A stretch of DNA of 37,613 nt from CAZQLE01 sp964593905 (GCA_964593905.1 CAZQLE010000009.1:1-37613), one strand, 5' to 3'; counted from the first letter of the stretch, positions 16,092 to 24,256 are shown. The notes: generated by a model not told the origin, from the sequence alone. Program-made: numbers and translations.

Positions 16092-16637
16092 ATGACCGAA
16101 GCATTCAACGACCGGGCCAACGAGCTGAATCAGCAGGCGCAAACGGCCTACGGCCAGAACCAATATGTCAGAGCAGCCGAGTTGTTTGAAGCCTGCCGTC
16201 AGGCCTGGTTGGCAGCCGGAAATTCAGTTGAAGCGGCTGAAGCGCAAAGCAATCAGAGCGTGGCATGGCTTCAGGCGGGTGAGATCGCCAAAGCCATGCA
16301 AACCTGCACCGGGGCCGAGGCCGTTTTTGCCGCCGCCGGAGACCCCCACCGCCAGGCATTTGCGCTCGGAAACCAGGCCATGATTTATGATGCCGCCGGG
16401 AAACTGGATGAGGCCGAGGCCAGTTATCGAGCCTGCGCCGACTTGCTAAAGCAAATCGGTGATCGTGAAAATCGTTCGACCACCCTTCGCCATCTTTCTG
16501 CCCTGCAGCTCAAACGCGGCAAACAACTCGAAGCCCTGGCAACCATGGATCTTGCGCTTGAGGGTCAGAAAAAGCTTTCACTCCGCGAACGTTTTTTGAA
16601 AAAGTTGTTAAAAGTCCCTTTCCGAATGCTATCCTGA
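16092..16637 (+). CDS. Tetratricopeptide-repeat protein
   Basis: 181 residues, almost all helical, with about three to four TPR units. The landmarks recur at the usual 34-40 spacing: A-x-x-A-Y-G-Q-N-Q-Y-x-x-A near residue 17, A-x-x-AWLQ-x-GE-x-x-K-A near 56, and AMIYDAAGKLDEAEASY near 97. A basic C-terminus (about 160-181, KKLSLRERFLKKLLKVPFRMLS) is amphipathic and could touch the membrane. There is no signal peptide, so it is expected in the cytoplasm as a protein-interaction platform. It follows the HTH regulator by ten bases, with GAGG before the ATG. Confidence 0.8.
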   Translation: MTEAFNDRANELNQQAQTAYGQNQYVRAAELFEACRQAWLAAGNSVEAAEAQSNQSVAWLQAGEIAKAMQTCTGAEAVFAAAGDPHRQAFALGNQAMIYDAAGKLDEAEASYRACADLLKQIGDRENRSTTLRHLSALQLKRGKQLEALATMDLALEGQKKLSLRERFLKKLLKVPFRMLS

Positions 16638-16675
16638 TTTTTCGATCCTTTTTCAACTACCTGTCGTAGGAGAAT

Positions 16676-17536
16676 ATGGCACAAAAAATCTGCTTGCGGC
16701 AAGCTGAACCCGGTGATTTTCAAACCCTCTCTGCCCTGGTCAATAATGAATTTTATGTCCATCGCCATCTCGATTGGCGCTCTCCGCTCGATTGGTTAGA
16801 AACCCCTCCTTTCTGGTTATTGGAAAACCCGGCCAATAATCATCTCCTGGCAGCCCTTTCAATGGCCCCAGACCCGCCTGGTGTCTCGTGGGTGCGTTTA
16901 TTTGCCGTCAGCGGGATGCTGGATCTGGCGGAAGTATGGCAAGATTTACTGACGCCCTGTCTGGACGAACTGCACCGCCTGCAGCCAGGGTGTACGGTTG
17001 CCGCAGTGGTGGTGCATAGCTGGTTTGAGCGCATCCTGCAACAATCCAAATTTAAACACACCCAGGATATTGTCGTCCTCGCCTGGAATGATCAGCCGCT
17101 GCCAGCTTACCCGCTGCCGCCTGAGCTTTCACTGCGTGAAATAAAAGATGCCGACCTGGAAAAAGTCCACTACCTGGATAATTTGACCTTTGCCCCGTTG
17201 TGGAGTCTTTCACCAGACGGGCTGCGACGCGCTTATCAGCAATCTTCTTATTCCACCCTGCTTGTTGAGCAGGATGAAATTGTAGGCTACCAGATCACAA
17301 CTGCCAGCGATTTTAGCGCTCATCTGGCCCGTCTGGCCATTCATCCGCGGCTGCAACGGCGCGGTGTGGGCCGGGCTCTGGTTGCAGATATGCTCAACCA
17401 TTTTATAGACCGTAATGTCACCCACGTCACGGTCAATACCCAGAATGACAACATCGCTTCACTCTCACTTTATCAGCACCTGGGGTTTGAAAGAACCCAG
17501 GAATCGCTACCTGTTTTCGTTTATCCTGAGATATAA
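16676..17536 (+). CDS. GNAT-family N-acetyltransferase
   Basis: 286 residues. The C-terminal half (about 140-286) is a complete GNAT domain, with the acetyl-CoA loop RRGVGRALVADML and the motif B region NDNIASLSLYQHLGFE. The N-terminal half (about 1-135) looks like a second, degenerate GNAT-like module without an acyl-CoA loop, as in tandem-GNAT proteins. The acceptor substrate cannot be deduced. TAGGAG lies five bases before the ATG. The promoter of the following structured leader overlaps its last codons. Confidence 0.87.
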   Translation: MAQKICLRQAEPGDFQTLSALVNNEFYVHRHLDWRSPLDWLETPPFWLLENPANNHLLAALSMAPDPPGVSWVRLFAVSGMLDLAEVWQDLLTPCLDELHRLQPGCTVAAVVVHSWFERILQQSKFKHTQDIVVLAWNDQPLPAYPLPPELSLREIKDADLEKVHYLDNLTFAPLWSLSPDGLRRAYQQSSYSTLLVEQDEIVGYQITTASDFSAHLARLAIHPRLQRRGVGRALVADMLNHFIDRNVTHVTVNTQNDNIASLSLYQHLGFERTQESLPVFVYPEI

Positions 17537-17537
17537 T
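17532..17537 (+). promoter_or_regulatory. -10 box for the structured leader and DsbA-like gene
   Basis: TATAAT overlaps the last codons and stop codon of the GNAT gene. A start at about 17544 would give a 220-base transcript leader before the DsbA-like ATG. The -35 element is poor (CTGTTT at 17511 with a 15-base spacer). Confidence 0.45.
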
Positions 17538-17543
17538 CGACCC

Positions 17544-17755
17544 ATTCTCTCCGATCTGATCGCCCGATGAACGGAGGGGGTGAGGTTTCGAAATGTGGCG
17601 GCAGACTTCACAGGGTGAAGAATGCTTTCAACGGTCGATCTCACCGCAGAGCAAGCCACACAGGGGTCGCCTGGCAAAAAACGATCGCCGCCCGGGCGTG
17701 TTGCAAGAAACTCCCCCCGGTCACCCCGGTGCATTACCAAACCATTTTATTATGG
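17544..17755 (+). ncRNA. Candidate structured RNA leader with pseudoknot (class not recognised)
   Basis: Direct base-pair reading gives a compact fold. P1 pairs 17579-17587 with 17637-17645. Inside it GAAA 17590-17593 pairs with TTTC 17626-17629. A hairpin follows with GCA/TGC, a GA/AA internal loop and CTTCAC/GTGAAG (17601-17625). The single-stranded TGTGGC (17594-17599) then pairs perfectly with GCCACA (17655-17660) outside P1, which makes a pseudoknot. Downstream hairpins include CAGG/CCTG (17661-17673) and CCGG/CCGG (17717-17729). An alternative 7-bp pairing, 17577-17583 with 17721-17727, would exclude P1. The GGAGGG ribosome-binding site follows at 17754. It looks like a cis-regulatory switch or a small stable RNA; it fits none of the common riboswitch consensus sequences I know. 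Confidence 0.45.
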
Positions 17756-17765
17756 AGGGTCTTGA

Positions 17766-18452
17766 ATGAGCAAACGAGAAGAGATTCGCAATCGCCGCAA
17801 CCAATCACAACGCCGCCAAAAATTTTTGCTGATCGGAATTATTGGCGCATTTGCTCTGGTGATGGCTGCTGTGCTAATTATCCCCAACCTGCCCAAAGAC
17901 CTGGGCGATATTAATGGTTTACCCGAGGGTCTTGTTTTCCCCAACGCCAACGAAAATACGCTTGGCAATCCGAATGCCAAAGTGGTGGTTGAAGAATTTG
18001 CCGACTTTCAGTGCCCCTGGTGTGCAAAATATGCTACCGAAATGGAACAGGAAATCATTCAGAAGTATGTAAGCACCGATCAGGTGTACTACCGCTTTAT
18101 TCCCTTCAGCTTCATTGGCAAAGAATCATTTGACGCCGCTGAAGCAGCTTACTGCGCCATGGACCAGGGAAAATTCTGGGAATACCGCGAAATCGTTTTT
18201 GCCAATCATAACGGCGAAAATGGCGGCTGGTACACGACCGACCGGCTGAATGCCTTTGCAGCCAGGCTGAATATGAACACCGCTGATTTTGAAAAGTGCC
18301 TTAGCTCGGGTAAATACAGCAAAAAAGTTGAAGATGATGTGGTCTACAGCAAAAGCAAAGGCGTCTCTTCAACACCTTCCTTTATCATTAATGGCAAACT
18401 GGTAAGCATGTCTGAACTGGCCCAGACCATTGATGAGGCGCTGGCAGAGTAA
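17766..18452 (+). CDS. DsbA/BdbD-like membrane-anchored thiol-disulfide oxidoreductase
   Basis: 228 residues. A basic N-terminus (1-19) precedes one membrane helix (about 20-40) that acts as an uncleaved anchor. The outer thioredoxin-fold domain with helical insertion follows. The active site is FQCPWC (C83, C86), and the cis-proline loop SSTPSF comes before the last strand. A third cysteine (AAYCAMD) and a fourth (FEKCLSS) could form a structural pair. The protein probably forms or reshuffles disulfides in exported proteins outside the membrane; no DsbB- or VKOR-like partner is adjacent. GGAGGG lies six bases before the ATG, and the transcript carries the long structured leader. Confidence 0.93.
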   Translation: MSKREEIRNRRNQSQRRQKFLLIGIIGAFALVMAAVLIIPNLPKDLGDINGLPEGLVFPNANENTLGNPNAKVVVEEFADFQCPWCAKYATEMEQEIIQKYVSTDQVYYRFIPFSFIGKESFDAAEAAYCAMDQGKFWEYREIVFANHNGENGGWYTTDRLNAFAARLNMNTADFEKCLSSGKYSKKVEDDVVYSKSKGVSSTPSFIINGKLVSMSELAQTIDEALAE

Positions 18453-18544
18453 TTTTGAAGCTTGTACTTAAGACCGGGATTAAATAGGAAATAAGTTCTA
18501 AAAATTCAGGACTTTTGTCCGGCAGATTGAAAACGGGTTGTCTG

Positions 18545-18550
18545 TATAAT
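18545..18550 (+). promoter_or_regulatory. -10 box of the VOC-protein gene
   Basis: TATAAT lies 26 bases before the ATG at 18577, within a 124-base gap. A small hairpin (GGAC-TTTT-GTCC) around 18508-18520 lies where the -35 would be and may end the preceding transcript. No strong -35 hexamer is seen. Confidence 0.45.
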
Positions 18551-18576
18551 CAAACAAAAAAAGAGGTTTGGTTTAT

Positions 18577-19050
18577 ATGGAAATCCGCTATCAATCTGCC
18601 GTTTTGTTTGTCGAAGATATGGCGCGCTCGCGCGAGTTTTACGAAAAAGTGCTCGATCAACAGGTGTTAATGGATCATGGCCTGAATGTTGGTTATCAGG
18701 CCGGTTTCGCCCTGTGGCAGCGCTCTTCTGCGGCCGCCGCCCTGGGCTGCGAAGTGAACCCCGACAGCGCCCCCCAGTTTGAGTTGTATTTCGAATCGGC
18801 TGAAATAGAAGCCTGGGGCAAACGGCTCAGCGAGGCCGGGGTGACATGGGTGCACCCTATCGTTGAGCAGCCCTGGCGCCAGCGTGTGCTGCGAGTAGCT
18901 GACCCGGATGGCTATATTGTGGAAATTGGAGAACCCCTGCCGGCAGTGATTCAAAGATTGCTTCAAACGGGTCTTTCGGCAACAGAAATTGCCGGGCAAA
19001 TGTTTATGCCGGTTGAAATCGTCCAACAACTGGCACAGCCCGCCGTTTAA
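18577..19050 (+). CDS. VOC-superfamily (glyoxalase-fold) protein with C-terminal helical tail
   Basis: 157 residues. Two beta-alpha-beta-beta-beta modules of the vicinal-oxygen-chelate fold cover about 1-122: the first opens with VLFVEDMARSREFYEKVL, the second ends with DPDGYIVEIGEP. The final E (in VEIGEP) is a typical metal ligand; the matching N-terminal ligand is not obvious. A C-terminal tail (about 124-157, with GLSATEIAGQMFMPVEIVQQL) resembles a small helix-turn-helix and is absent from minimal glyoxalases. ATG 18577 is preferred over TTG 18568 because AAGAGG lies ten bases before it. The substrate is unknown. Confidence 0.85.
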   Translation: MEIRYQSAVLFVEDMARSREFYEKVLDQQVLMDHGLNVGYQAGFALWQRSSAAAALGCEVNPDSAPQFELYFESAEIEAWGKRLSEAGVTWVHPIVEQPWRQRVLRVADPDGYIVEIGEPLPAVIQRLLQTGLSATEIAGQMFMPVEIVQQLAQPAV

Positions 19051-19069
19051 CCACAAAAAACCCATAAAA

Positions 19070-19104
19070 AACACAGCCGCAACGCCAATGGTTGCGGCTG
19101 TGTT
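19070..19104 (-). terminator. Intrinsic terminator of the DUF554 operon
   Basis: A perfect 14-bp stem pairs 19070-19083 with 19091-19104 around a seven-base loop. Read on the minus strand it is followed by TTTTATGGGTTTTTT, so it closes the minus-strand operon ending at 19157. On the plus strand no T tract follows, although the hairpin may still protect the VOC mRNA end. Confidence 0.75.
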
Positions 19105-19156
19105 CATCATTCTCGGGTTGGGTGATGCTTCACCATCCCAAAAGGCTACAAAACGC

Positions 19157-19873
19157 TTACCCGGCCAGGTTCACCCCCAGCAGCGCCATAATGGCGACGA
19201 TCAGCGGTGCAATAAACAGCGCCGGCAGCATATTCCCCACCCGCACCTTACGGATCTCAAGCATGTTCAGGGCAACACCCATCAAAAGCAGCCCGCCGGC
19301 AGCGCTCATCTCAACAATCATCGGGTTGGTAATCACCTGCTCTGCCCCGCCCGCCATCAGGCTAATAGCACCCTGATAGATCAGAATCGGCAGGGCCGAA
19401 AATAATACCCCCACCCCCAGGCTGGAAGCAAAAGCAATCGAGGCAAAACCATCCATAATCGACTTGACGGTTAATAGATTGTAATCGCCAATCAAACCAT
19501 CTTGAATGGAACCCAGAATTGCGACCGGGCCGATGCAGAATAACAGTGAGGCGGTCAAAAAGCCATGTACAAAACGGGCCTGCTCACCCGGAACATCGCT
19601 GCGCGCAAAGCGCTGTTGCAGCCACACCCCCAGCCGTTCCAAACCGCCCTCAATTTGCCACCATTCACCCAGAATGGTGCCCAGCAGAACGCTGGCCAAC
19701 ACCACCAGAGAGTTTTCGGTCTTCACAAACATACTGGTTCCCAGCCCCAGGCTGAATAACCCCAGGCCGGCAATAATGGTCTGCCGCAGCCGTTCGGGCA
19801 GTTTCGAACCAAATAGAAGCCCTACCGTTCCGCCAATAATGATTGCTGCAACGTTAATAAATGTACCCGTCAT
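19157..19873 (-). CDS. DUF554-family integral membrane protein
   Basis: 238 residues with about six to seven hydrophobic helices. Family landmarks are the opening GTFINVAAIIIGGTVGLLFG, the GLGLFSLGLGTSMF helix, VLLGTILGEWWQIEGGLERLG and the paired GPVAILGSIQDGL segment. Function is not established; the fold suggests a small-solute transporter or channel. The start at 19873 is chosen because AGGTG lies before it on the minus strand; the longer frame to 19909 lacks such a site and has a charged extension unlike the family. It is the last gene of the secG-to-DUF554 run and is closed by a clear terminator. Confidence 0.88.
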   Translation of the reverse strand: MTGTFINVAAIIIGGTVGLLFGSKLPERLRQTIIAGLGLFSLGLGTSMFVKTENSLVVLASVLLGTILGEWWQIEGGLERLGVWLQQRFARSDVPGEQARFVHGFLTASLLFCIGPVAILGSIQDGLIGDYNLLTVKSIMDGFASIAFASSLGVGVLFSALPILIYQGAISLMAGGAEQVITNPMIVEMSAAGGLLLMGVALNMLEIRKVRVGNMLPALFIAPLIVAIMALLGVNLAG

Positions 19874-19938
19874 AAAACGACACCTGTGCTGCTTTCCCTT
19901 CCATAACAAAATGAATACCCGGTAATCAAATTCTGCGT

Positions 19939-20484
19939 TTATTTCACCAGGGTCGGGTCCGAACTTCCGGCAGCCTGAATTTCGCGCAGCTCCAAAACAA
20001 ACACTAAAGACGACAAGCGGTTTAAATATCGAAGCAGTTGAATGTTCTCAAGCTGGTTAAGATGAAAAAGTGCGGCTGTTCTTCTTTCAGCACGCCGAAC
20101 AATTGTACGCGCCATGTCCAGCAATCCTGAAGACATATAATCTCCCGGAAGGATAAACTCCTTTGGCACGGGGGTCATACTCTGGATGATGCGAGTCTGT
20201 TCTTCAAGCCAGGCCACCCGCTCTGCATCAATTACCCGAAACTGGGCGGCGTTCTCCGGTGCAGAGGCAATCTCTGACATCACCCCATACAGGTCCTGCT
20301 GAACTTTTTTTAAAATGGGCGGAATTTCAACCGCCAGGCAAACACTGCGCGCTGTGCCCAGCGCCGCCGTAGCCTCATCAACCGCACCAACAGCTTCAAT
20401 CCGCGGGTCATCCTTCTGAATTCGCCCTGCACCCAGCAAACCGGTATAACCATCATCCCCTTTACGGGTATAGAATGGGTTCAT
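19939..20484 (-). CDS. PduO-type ATP:cob(I)alamin adenosyltransferase
   Basis: 181 residues, five-helix-bundle adenosyltransferase. The N-terminal ATP-binding loop TRKGDDGYTGLLG (6-18) and the sequence IEAVGAVDEATAALG are characteristic. The C-terminal helix has RTIVRRAERR and LLRYLNRLSSLVFVL, which supply the usual ATP and cobalamin contacts. The enzyme makes adenosylcobalamin from reduced cobalamin. The window shows no obvious B12-dependent enzyme or cobalamin riboswitch. Its ATG overlaps the stop of the upstream 193-residue protein (ATGA), and AGGAGGAAG precedes it, so the two are translationally coupled. Confidence 0.95.
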   Translation of the reverse strand: MNPFYTRKGDDGYTGLLGAGRIQKDDPRIEAVGAVDEATAALGTARSVCLAVEIPPILKKVQQDLYGVMSEIASAPENAAQFRVIDAERVAWLEEQTRIIQSMTPVPKEFILPGDYMSSGLLDMARTIVRRAERRTAALFHLNQLENIQLLRYLNRLSSLVFVLELREIQAAGSSDPTLVK

Positions 20485-21062
20485 TTTCTTCCTCCTGTGC
20501 CAGTTTCAGGCAGCCTGCGATACAGATAAGCAAAACGTTCCTCCGGGAAACCAGGCTGCAAATGAGAATCCCAGACAAAGGGGCCACTTTCAGTAACGGC
20601 CATCAAACGGCTGTCCATTGCCCCGAGCAGGCTGCGAGACTCGCTCAGGTCCGGGGCCACCAGCGGCTCGAGGAGCTGCAAGATCAACCGCAAGCGCACC
20701 TGGTAGGCAAAGCTGGAAAAATGAGAAGGATCGCGCAGCGCATCCTGCAGATACTCGCCCCACATTCGCAGCCGGGCCGGATATTCCAGCAGACCTTTCG
20801 CCCGCCAGGCGCTGCGCCAGCGCTGCTTAATATCATCCATCCGCGCAAAAACCTCATTCAGGCCGGCAGAGATATCCTGCCCGGCTTCCAGACGCGCCCG
20901 ACAAAGCAGCACATTACCCAGGCTAAGACGATCGACCCCTTTTGGAAATTGACCGCCCCTGGGGGCGGTCAATGGTAGATACAACTCTTTTGATAGTAAG
21001 TAGGTTTCCAAATCGTCAACTGCTGTGATGATGAAGTTGCGGTCTTTGTCAAACTCAGCCAC
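20481..21062 (-). CDS. Uncharacterised 193-residue soluble protein
   Basis: 193 residues, mostly helical, with no signal peptide, membrane segment or recognised motif; I do not recognise a family. The frame continues upstream to 21188, but that part overlaps the end of the preceding gene. GTG 21062 is chosen because AGGAGG stands seven bases before it and leaves a 31-base gap to the upstream stop. The protein is rich in Arg, Leu and Glu and has an 'RLRMWGEYLQDALRD' helix near the middle. Its stop codon overlaps the start of the cobalamin adenosyltransferase, so the two are made together, but no role in cobalamin metabolism can be read from the sequence. Confidence 0.8.
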   Translation of the reverse strand: MAEFDKDRNFIITAVDDLETYLLSKELYLPLTAPRGGQFPKGVDRLSLGNVLLCRARLEAGQDISAGLNEVFARMDDIKQRWRSAWRAKGLLEYPARLRMWGEYLQDALRDPSHFSSFAYQVRLRLILQLLEPLVAPDLSESRSLLGAMDSRLMAVTESGPFVWDSHLQPGFPEERFAYLYRRLPETGTGGRK

Positions 21063-21093
21063 AGAAGCCTCCTGACCGGAAGATAAACATTGC

Positions 21094-22794
21094 CTATTGT
21101 TCTGCGATTGGGGTGGCCACACTGGCCCCACCCTGAACCGGCACACGGGCCACCATAAACCATTCCGAGACCGTAGCAAACCGATCACTGGTATCGTAGA
21201 AGGGGCCCACGCTCACACCGCGCACCTCTTTATCCACCGCATAGTTATAAACCGGTGAATACAACAGCAATGCCGGAACATCTTCATTGAAAACAACCTG
21301 GAAGTTGCGGTAAAGGCGGGCGCGCTCTGCCATGTCAATCGTAACGCGGGCACGCTCAAGATACTGGCTGGCAATGCGGTTATCCCATTGCGAATAGTTT
21401 TGCCCGCCAGTGGCCTGCGCCTGATCCCAGAAAGGATAGGGGTCTGGATCGGGCGTGCGCGAGAAGTTTAAATCGACCAACGCGGCCTGATACTCGCGGG
21501 GCGTCAGACGACCATTAATTACTTCTTCATAAGGCAAAGGTTCCAGAATGACTTCAACGCCAATTTTCGCCCAGTTCGCCTGAATGGTCTCGGCCAGGCG
21601 GGTATGAAATTCATCATCGGGATGAATCAAGGAAAAACTGAGCGAGAGATCTTCTTTCTTGCGAATCACATCCTGTTCGCCGCTCAACACATAGCCGGCT
21701 TCTTTTAAGATATCAATCGCTTTTTGCGGGTCGTACTCCACCCGCTTCAGGCCATCAAAAGAGGCCCAGGTGCCAGGGAAAATAGGCCCATCAGCAACAA
21801 TGGCCTGGCCTTGCAGCAGGGTGTCGATCATGCCCTGGCGGTTCAACCCGCTCAACAGCGCCTTGCGGACTTCCAGATCCTGAAAGAATGGCACTTGAGG
21901 GTTATCCAGGTTTAAGAGAACCATGGTCATATTGGGCAGACGGCCGCTGTATAAAGCCAGGTCGGGTTCAGCCAACGCAGCGCTGAGCACATCGGGCGTA
22001 ATGCGGCTGACGCCTTTGACCACATCCTGACGGTAAGCCTCTAAAGCCGAGGCGCTGTCGGGATAATAACGAAAAATAATCTGTTCGATATAAGGTTTTG
22101 CGCCGGCATAATTTTCATTAATGCTTAACACCACACCCTGAATCTGATCATTTTCCACAACCAGCCGATCAAACCGAAAAGGCCCGCTGCCAACCGGCTG
22201 AAGGTTAAACGGGGCATCGCGCATCTGCTCAAAGGTCATGCTGCCCAGCAGATGCCGCGGCAGAATGCCAAAACTGACATAATCTAGAAATGGAGCAAAA
22301 GGTTCAGGCAGCCGGAACTGGATCTGTGTGGGGCTGAGCACCACAATTTCAACATCCTTCCAGAACACCTGAATATCCGCCGGGACGATATCCGTCCCTT
22401 CGCGCAGCATCTCAATCGTAAAAACGATATCATCGGCGGTTAAAGGTTCGCCATCGTGCCATTTCAGATCCGGGCGCAGAGAAAAATTGTATACTTTTCC
22501 GTCCTGCGATTTTCCCCACGACTCGGCCAGATCTGCCACGGGCACACCGCGCGCGTCGAACTTAATCAGGCCATTAAAAATTAACCGGTCCACATCGCGG
22601 TCCGCCGGATTATAAAAATCCAACAGCGGGTTGAGGCGCTGCAAATTGCCGACCAGCGCTTCGGTATAAATTCCACCGCGGGTTGGTTCAGGATCGAGCG
22701 GGGTCAGAGCGCCGGGCTGTTCACCCAACAACAAAATACCCACCACCAGACCGGTGAGGAGGATAATAATTAGCTGCCAACGTAGTTTTTTCAT
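21094..22794 (-). CDS. ABC-transporter peptide/nickel-type substrate-binding protein (SBP_bac_5)
   Basis: 566 residues. A basic N-terminus and hydrophobic helix (about 6-24) form a signal sequence or membrane anchor; there is no lipobox cysteine. The mature part has the family-5 binding-protein layout: YTEALVGNLQRLNPLLD at the N-terminus, then LIFNGLIKFD, the WHDGEPLTADDIVFTIEML segment, and VRKALLSGLNRQGMID in the second lobe. Such proteins capture oligopeptides, nickel or similar ligands outside the cell. No permease or ATPase genes are adjacent, so it is an orphan that must work with a transporter encoded elsewhere. Confidence 0.9.
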   Translation of the reverse strand: MKKLRWQLIIILLTGLVVGILLLGEQPGALTPLDPEPTRGGIYTEALVGNLQRLNPLLDFYNPADRDVDRLIFNGLIKFDARGVPVADLAESWGKSQDGKVYNFSLRPDLKWHDGEPLTADDIVFTIEMLREGTDIVPADIQVFWKDVEIVVLSPTQIQFRLPEPFAPFLDYVSFGILPRHLLGSMTFEQMRDAPFNLQPVGSGPFRFDRLVVENDQIQGVVLSINENYAGAKPYIEQIIFRYYPDSASALEAYRQDVVKGVSRITPDVLSAALAEPDLALYSGRLPNMTMVLLNLDNPQVPFFQDLEVRKALLSGLNRQGMIDTLLQGQAIVADGPIFPGTWASFDGLKRVEYDPQKAIDILKEAGYVLSGEQDVIRKKEDLSLSFSLIHPDDEFHTRLAETIQANWAKIGVEVILEPLPYEEVINGRLTPREYQAALVDLNFSRTPDPDPYPFWDQAQATGGQNYSQWDNRIASQYLERARVTIDMAERARLYRNFQVVFNEDVPALLLYSPVYNYAVDKEVRGVSVGPFYDTSDRFATVSEWFMVARVPVQGGASVATPIAEQ

Positions 22795-22810
22795 ACTTTA
22801 GAAATTGAAA

Positions 22811-22840
22811 AGGGCGTCTCCCAAGGTGGCGAGCCGCCCT
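22811..22840 (-). terminator. Weak hairpin after secG
   Basis: AGGGCG (22811-22816) pairs with CGCCCT (22835-22840); read on the minus strand the stem is followed by TTTCAATTTC. It could partly terminate secG transcripts before the substrate-binding-protein gene. The loop is long and contains GGTGGC/GCC self-complementarity. Confidence 0.3.
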
Positions 22841-22884
22841 CCATCTAACGGGATGTAAGATACACCAGACGAGTCGCTCAACCC

Positions 22885-23115
22885 TTATTGACTGATCGCA
22901 ATTGTGACCAGGGTAAGGATGATAAACGAAGCGCTTAATCCGATGGTGATCCAAAACAGGGTTTTTTCAATGCCACGGCGGGCGGTGAAAACGTTGCCGC
23001 TGTCGTTGCCGGTCAGGCCGCCCAAACCAATGCCCTTGTTTTGCAGAATGACGCTCACGGTCAGAGCGATCGAGATTATAATCAAGGCGATATCAAAATA
23101 GCCGGTGAGATTCAC
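22885..23115 (-). CDS. secG: Preprotein translocase subunit SecG
   Basis: 76 residues with two membrane helices (about 5-24 and 52-74). The conserved loop VSVILQNKGIGLGGLTGN is followed by FTARRGIEKTLFWIT. SecG joins SecYE in the plasma-membrane export channel. The start is a GTG supported by AGGAGG six bases upstream, with a good promoter in front. The length is typical of the family. Confidence 0.95.
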   Translation of the reverse strand: MNLTGYFDIALIIISIALTVSVILQNKGIGLGGLTGNDSGNVFTARRGIEKTLFWITIGLSASFIILTLVTIAISQ

Positions 23116-23148
23116 TAGTAGCCTCCTGGGTTAAATACAGCAAAAGGA

Positions 23149-23178
23149 ATTATACCGTTTCAAAGTAGAATTCGTCAA
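23149..23178 (-). promoter_or_regulatory. Sigma-70-type promoter of secG
   Basis: On the minus strand TTGACG (23178-23173) and a perfect TATAAT (23154-23149) are separated by 18 bases, giving a leader of about 25 bases before the secG GTG. It lies in the 68-base divergent gap with the PHP gene, so control of the two genes may overlap. Confidence 0.7.
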
Positions 23179-23183
23179 CCGCT

Positions 23184-24254
23184 ATGGAAGAACTCATTAC
23201 GAATCTGCACATGCATACCCTATATTCAGACGGCACTGGAACCCATGCCGACTTGATTTCAGCCGCATTAAAGACGGATGTCGATGTCTTGCTGGCAACC
23301 GATCACAATGTACTGGTACAGGGCGTTGAAAGATACACCCGCATCAAAAACCGACAGGTCTTACTGCTAGTCGGGCAGGAGATTCATGATCAAACGCGTG
23401 ACCCCCAGAAAAACCATCTGCTGGTTTTTGGCGTCAACCGTGATCTGGCCCAGTTTGCCAGTGATCCACAACGCCTGATTAACCTTGTGAACCAGTCGGG
23501 GGGCATCTGTTTTCTGGCGCATCCGCATGAAGATGCCTTGCCATTGTTCAATGAACCCGATATCTCCTGGGAAGACTGGCAAGTGCATGGCTATACCGGG
23601 CTGGAAATCTGGAACGGGCTTAGCGAATTCAAAAGCGTGATCAAAGGAAACCTGGATGCGGCATTTTACGCCCTTTTTCCGGAAGAAATTGCCCGCGGGG
23701 CAAACCGGCAAACCCTGAGAAAATGGGATGAGCTGCTAAACAACGGCCAAAAAATAGCCGCCATTGGCGGTTCCGATGCGCACGCCCTGCGAATGCACCT
23801 GGGGCCCATCAGCCGGGTGGTTTTTCCCTACGAATTCCATTTCAGCGCAATTAACACCCATCTGATAACACCCACCGCTCTGACCGGCAACCTGACACAA
23901 GACCGCGCCATGATCTATCAGGCGCTGCGCCAGGGTCATGCCTTTATCGGTTACGATCTGCCATCGTCCACACGGGGGTTTCGGTTCACCGCCCAGGGCA
24001 AAGAACAGGAAGTCATCATGGGCGATGAAATCTTTCTGAATGGCGGCAGTGTAACATTGCAAGTCCGCCTGCCCCATACGGCCGATTGCCGGCTGATCCA
24101 CAATGGCACGGTGATCAAAACCTGGTCAAACCGGGATATGTGTGTGCACATCACCTCCGTACCCGGAAACTACCGGGTCGAATGCGAGCTGCCCTTCCGC
24201 AGAACCCAGCGGGGCTGGATCTATAGCAACCCGATTTACGTCAAACCGAGGTAG
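23184..24254 (+). CDS. PHP-domain metal-dependent phosphoesterase
   Basis: 356 residues. The PHP domain (about 1-250) shows the metal-binding motifs in order: NLHMHTLYSDG (H9, H11, D16), ATDHN, the LAHPHED segment and GGSDAHA. The C-terminal part (about 265-356) is a beta-rich domain of unknown type. PHP proteins hydrolyse phosphoesters such as nucleotides or histidinol phosphate; the exact substrate is unknown. There is no purine-rich ribosome-binding site before the ATG, and the -10-like TAGAAT at 23166 would give a very short leader. The YbaK gene follows after only two bases. Confidence 0.88.
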   Translation: MEELITNLHMHTLYSDGTGTHADLISAALKTDVDVLLATDHNVLVQGVERYTRIKNRQVLLLVGQEIHDQTRDPQKNHLLVFGVNRDLAQFASDPQRLINLVNQSGGICFLAHPHEDALPLFNEPDISWEDWQVHGYTGLEIWNGLSEFKSVIKGNLDAAFYALFPEEIARGANRQTLRKWDELLNNGQKIAAIGGSDAHALRMHLGPISRVVFPYEFHFSAINTHLITPTALTGNLTQDRAMIYQALRQGHAFIGYDLPSSTRGFRFTAQGKEQEVIMGDEIFLNGGSVTLQVRLPHTADCRLIHNGTVIKTWSNRDMCVHITSVPGNYRVECELPFRRTQRGWIYSNPIYVKPR

Positions 24255-24256
24255 CC

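Noticed and set aside
17651..17700. Cobalamin or ZTP riboswitch suggested by GCCACA and CCGCCCGGGC
   Set aside because: The other conserved elements of both classes are missing, and the downstream gene is unrelated to cobalamin or folate metabolism.
17567..17914. 115-codon frame crossing the structured leader
   Set aside because: It runs into the DsbA-like gene in another frame and has no family features; the base-pairing pattern explains the region better.
21094..22794. Complete peptide ABC-transporter operon
   Set aside because: No permease or ATPase genes on either side; only the binding protein is present.
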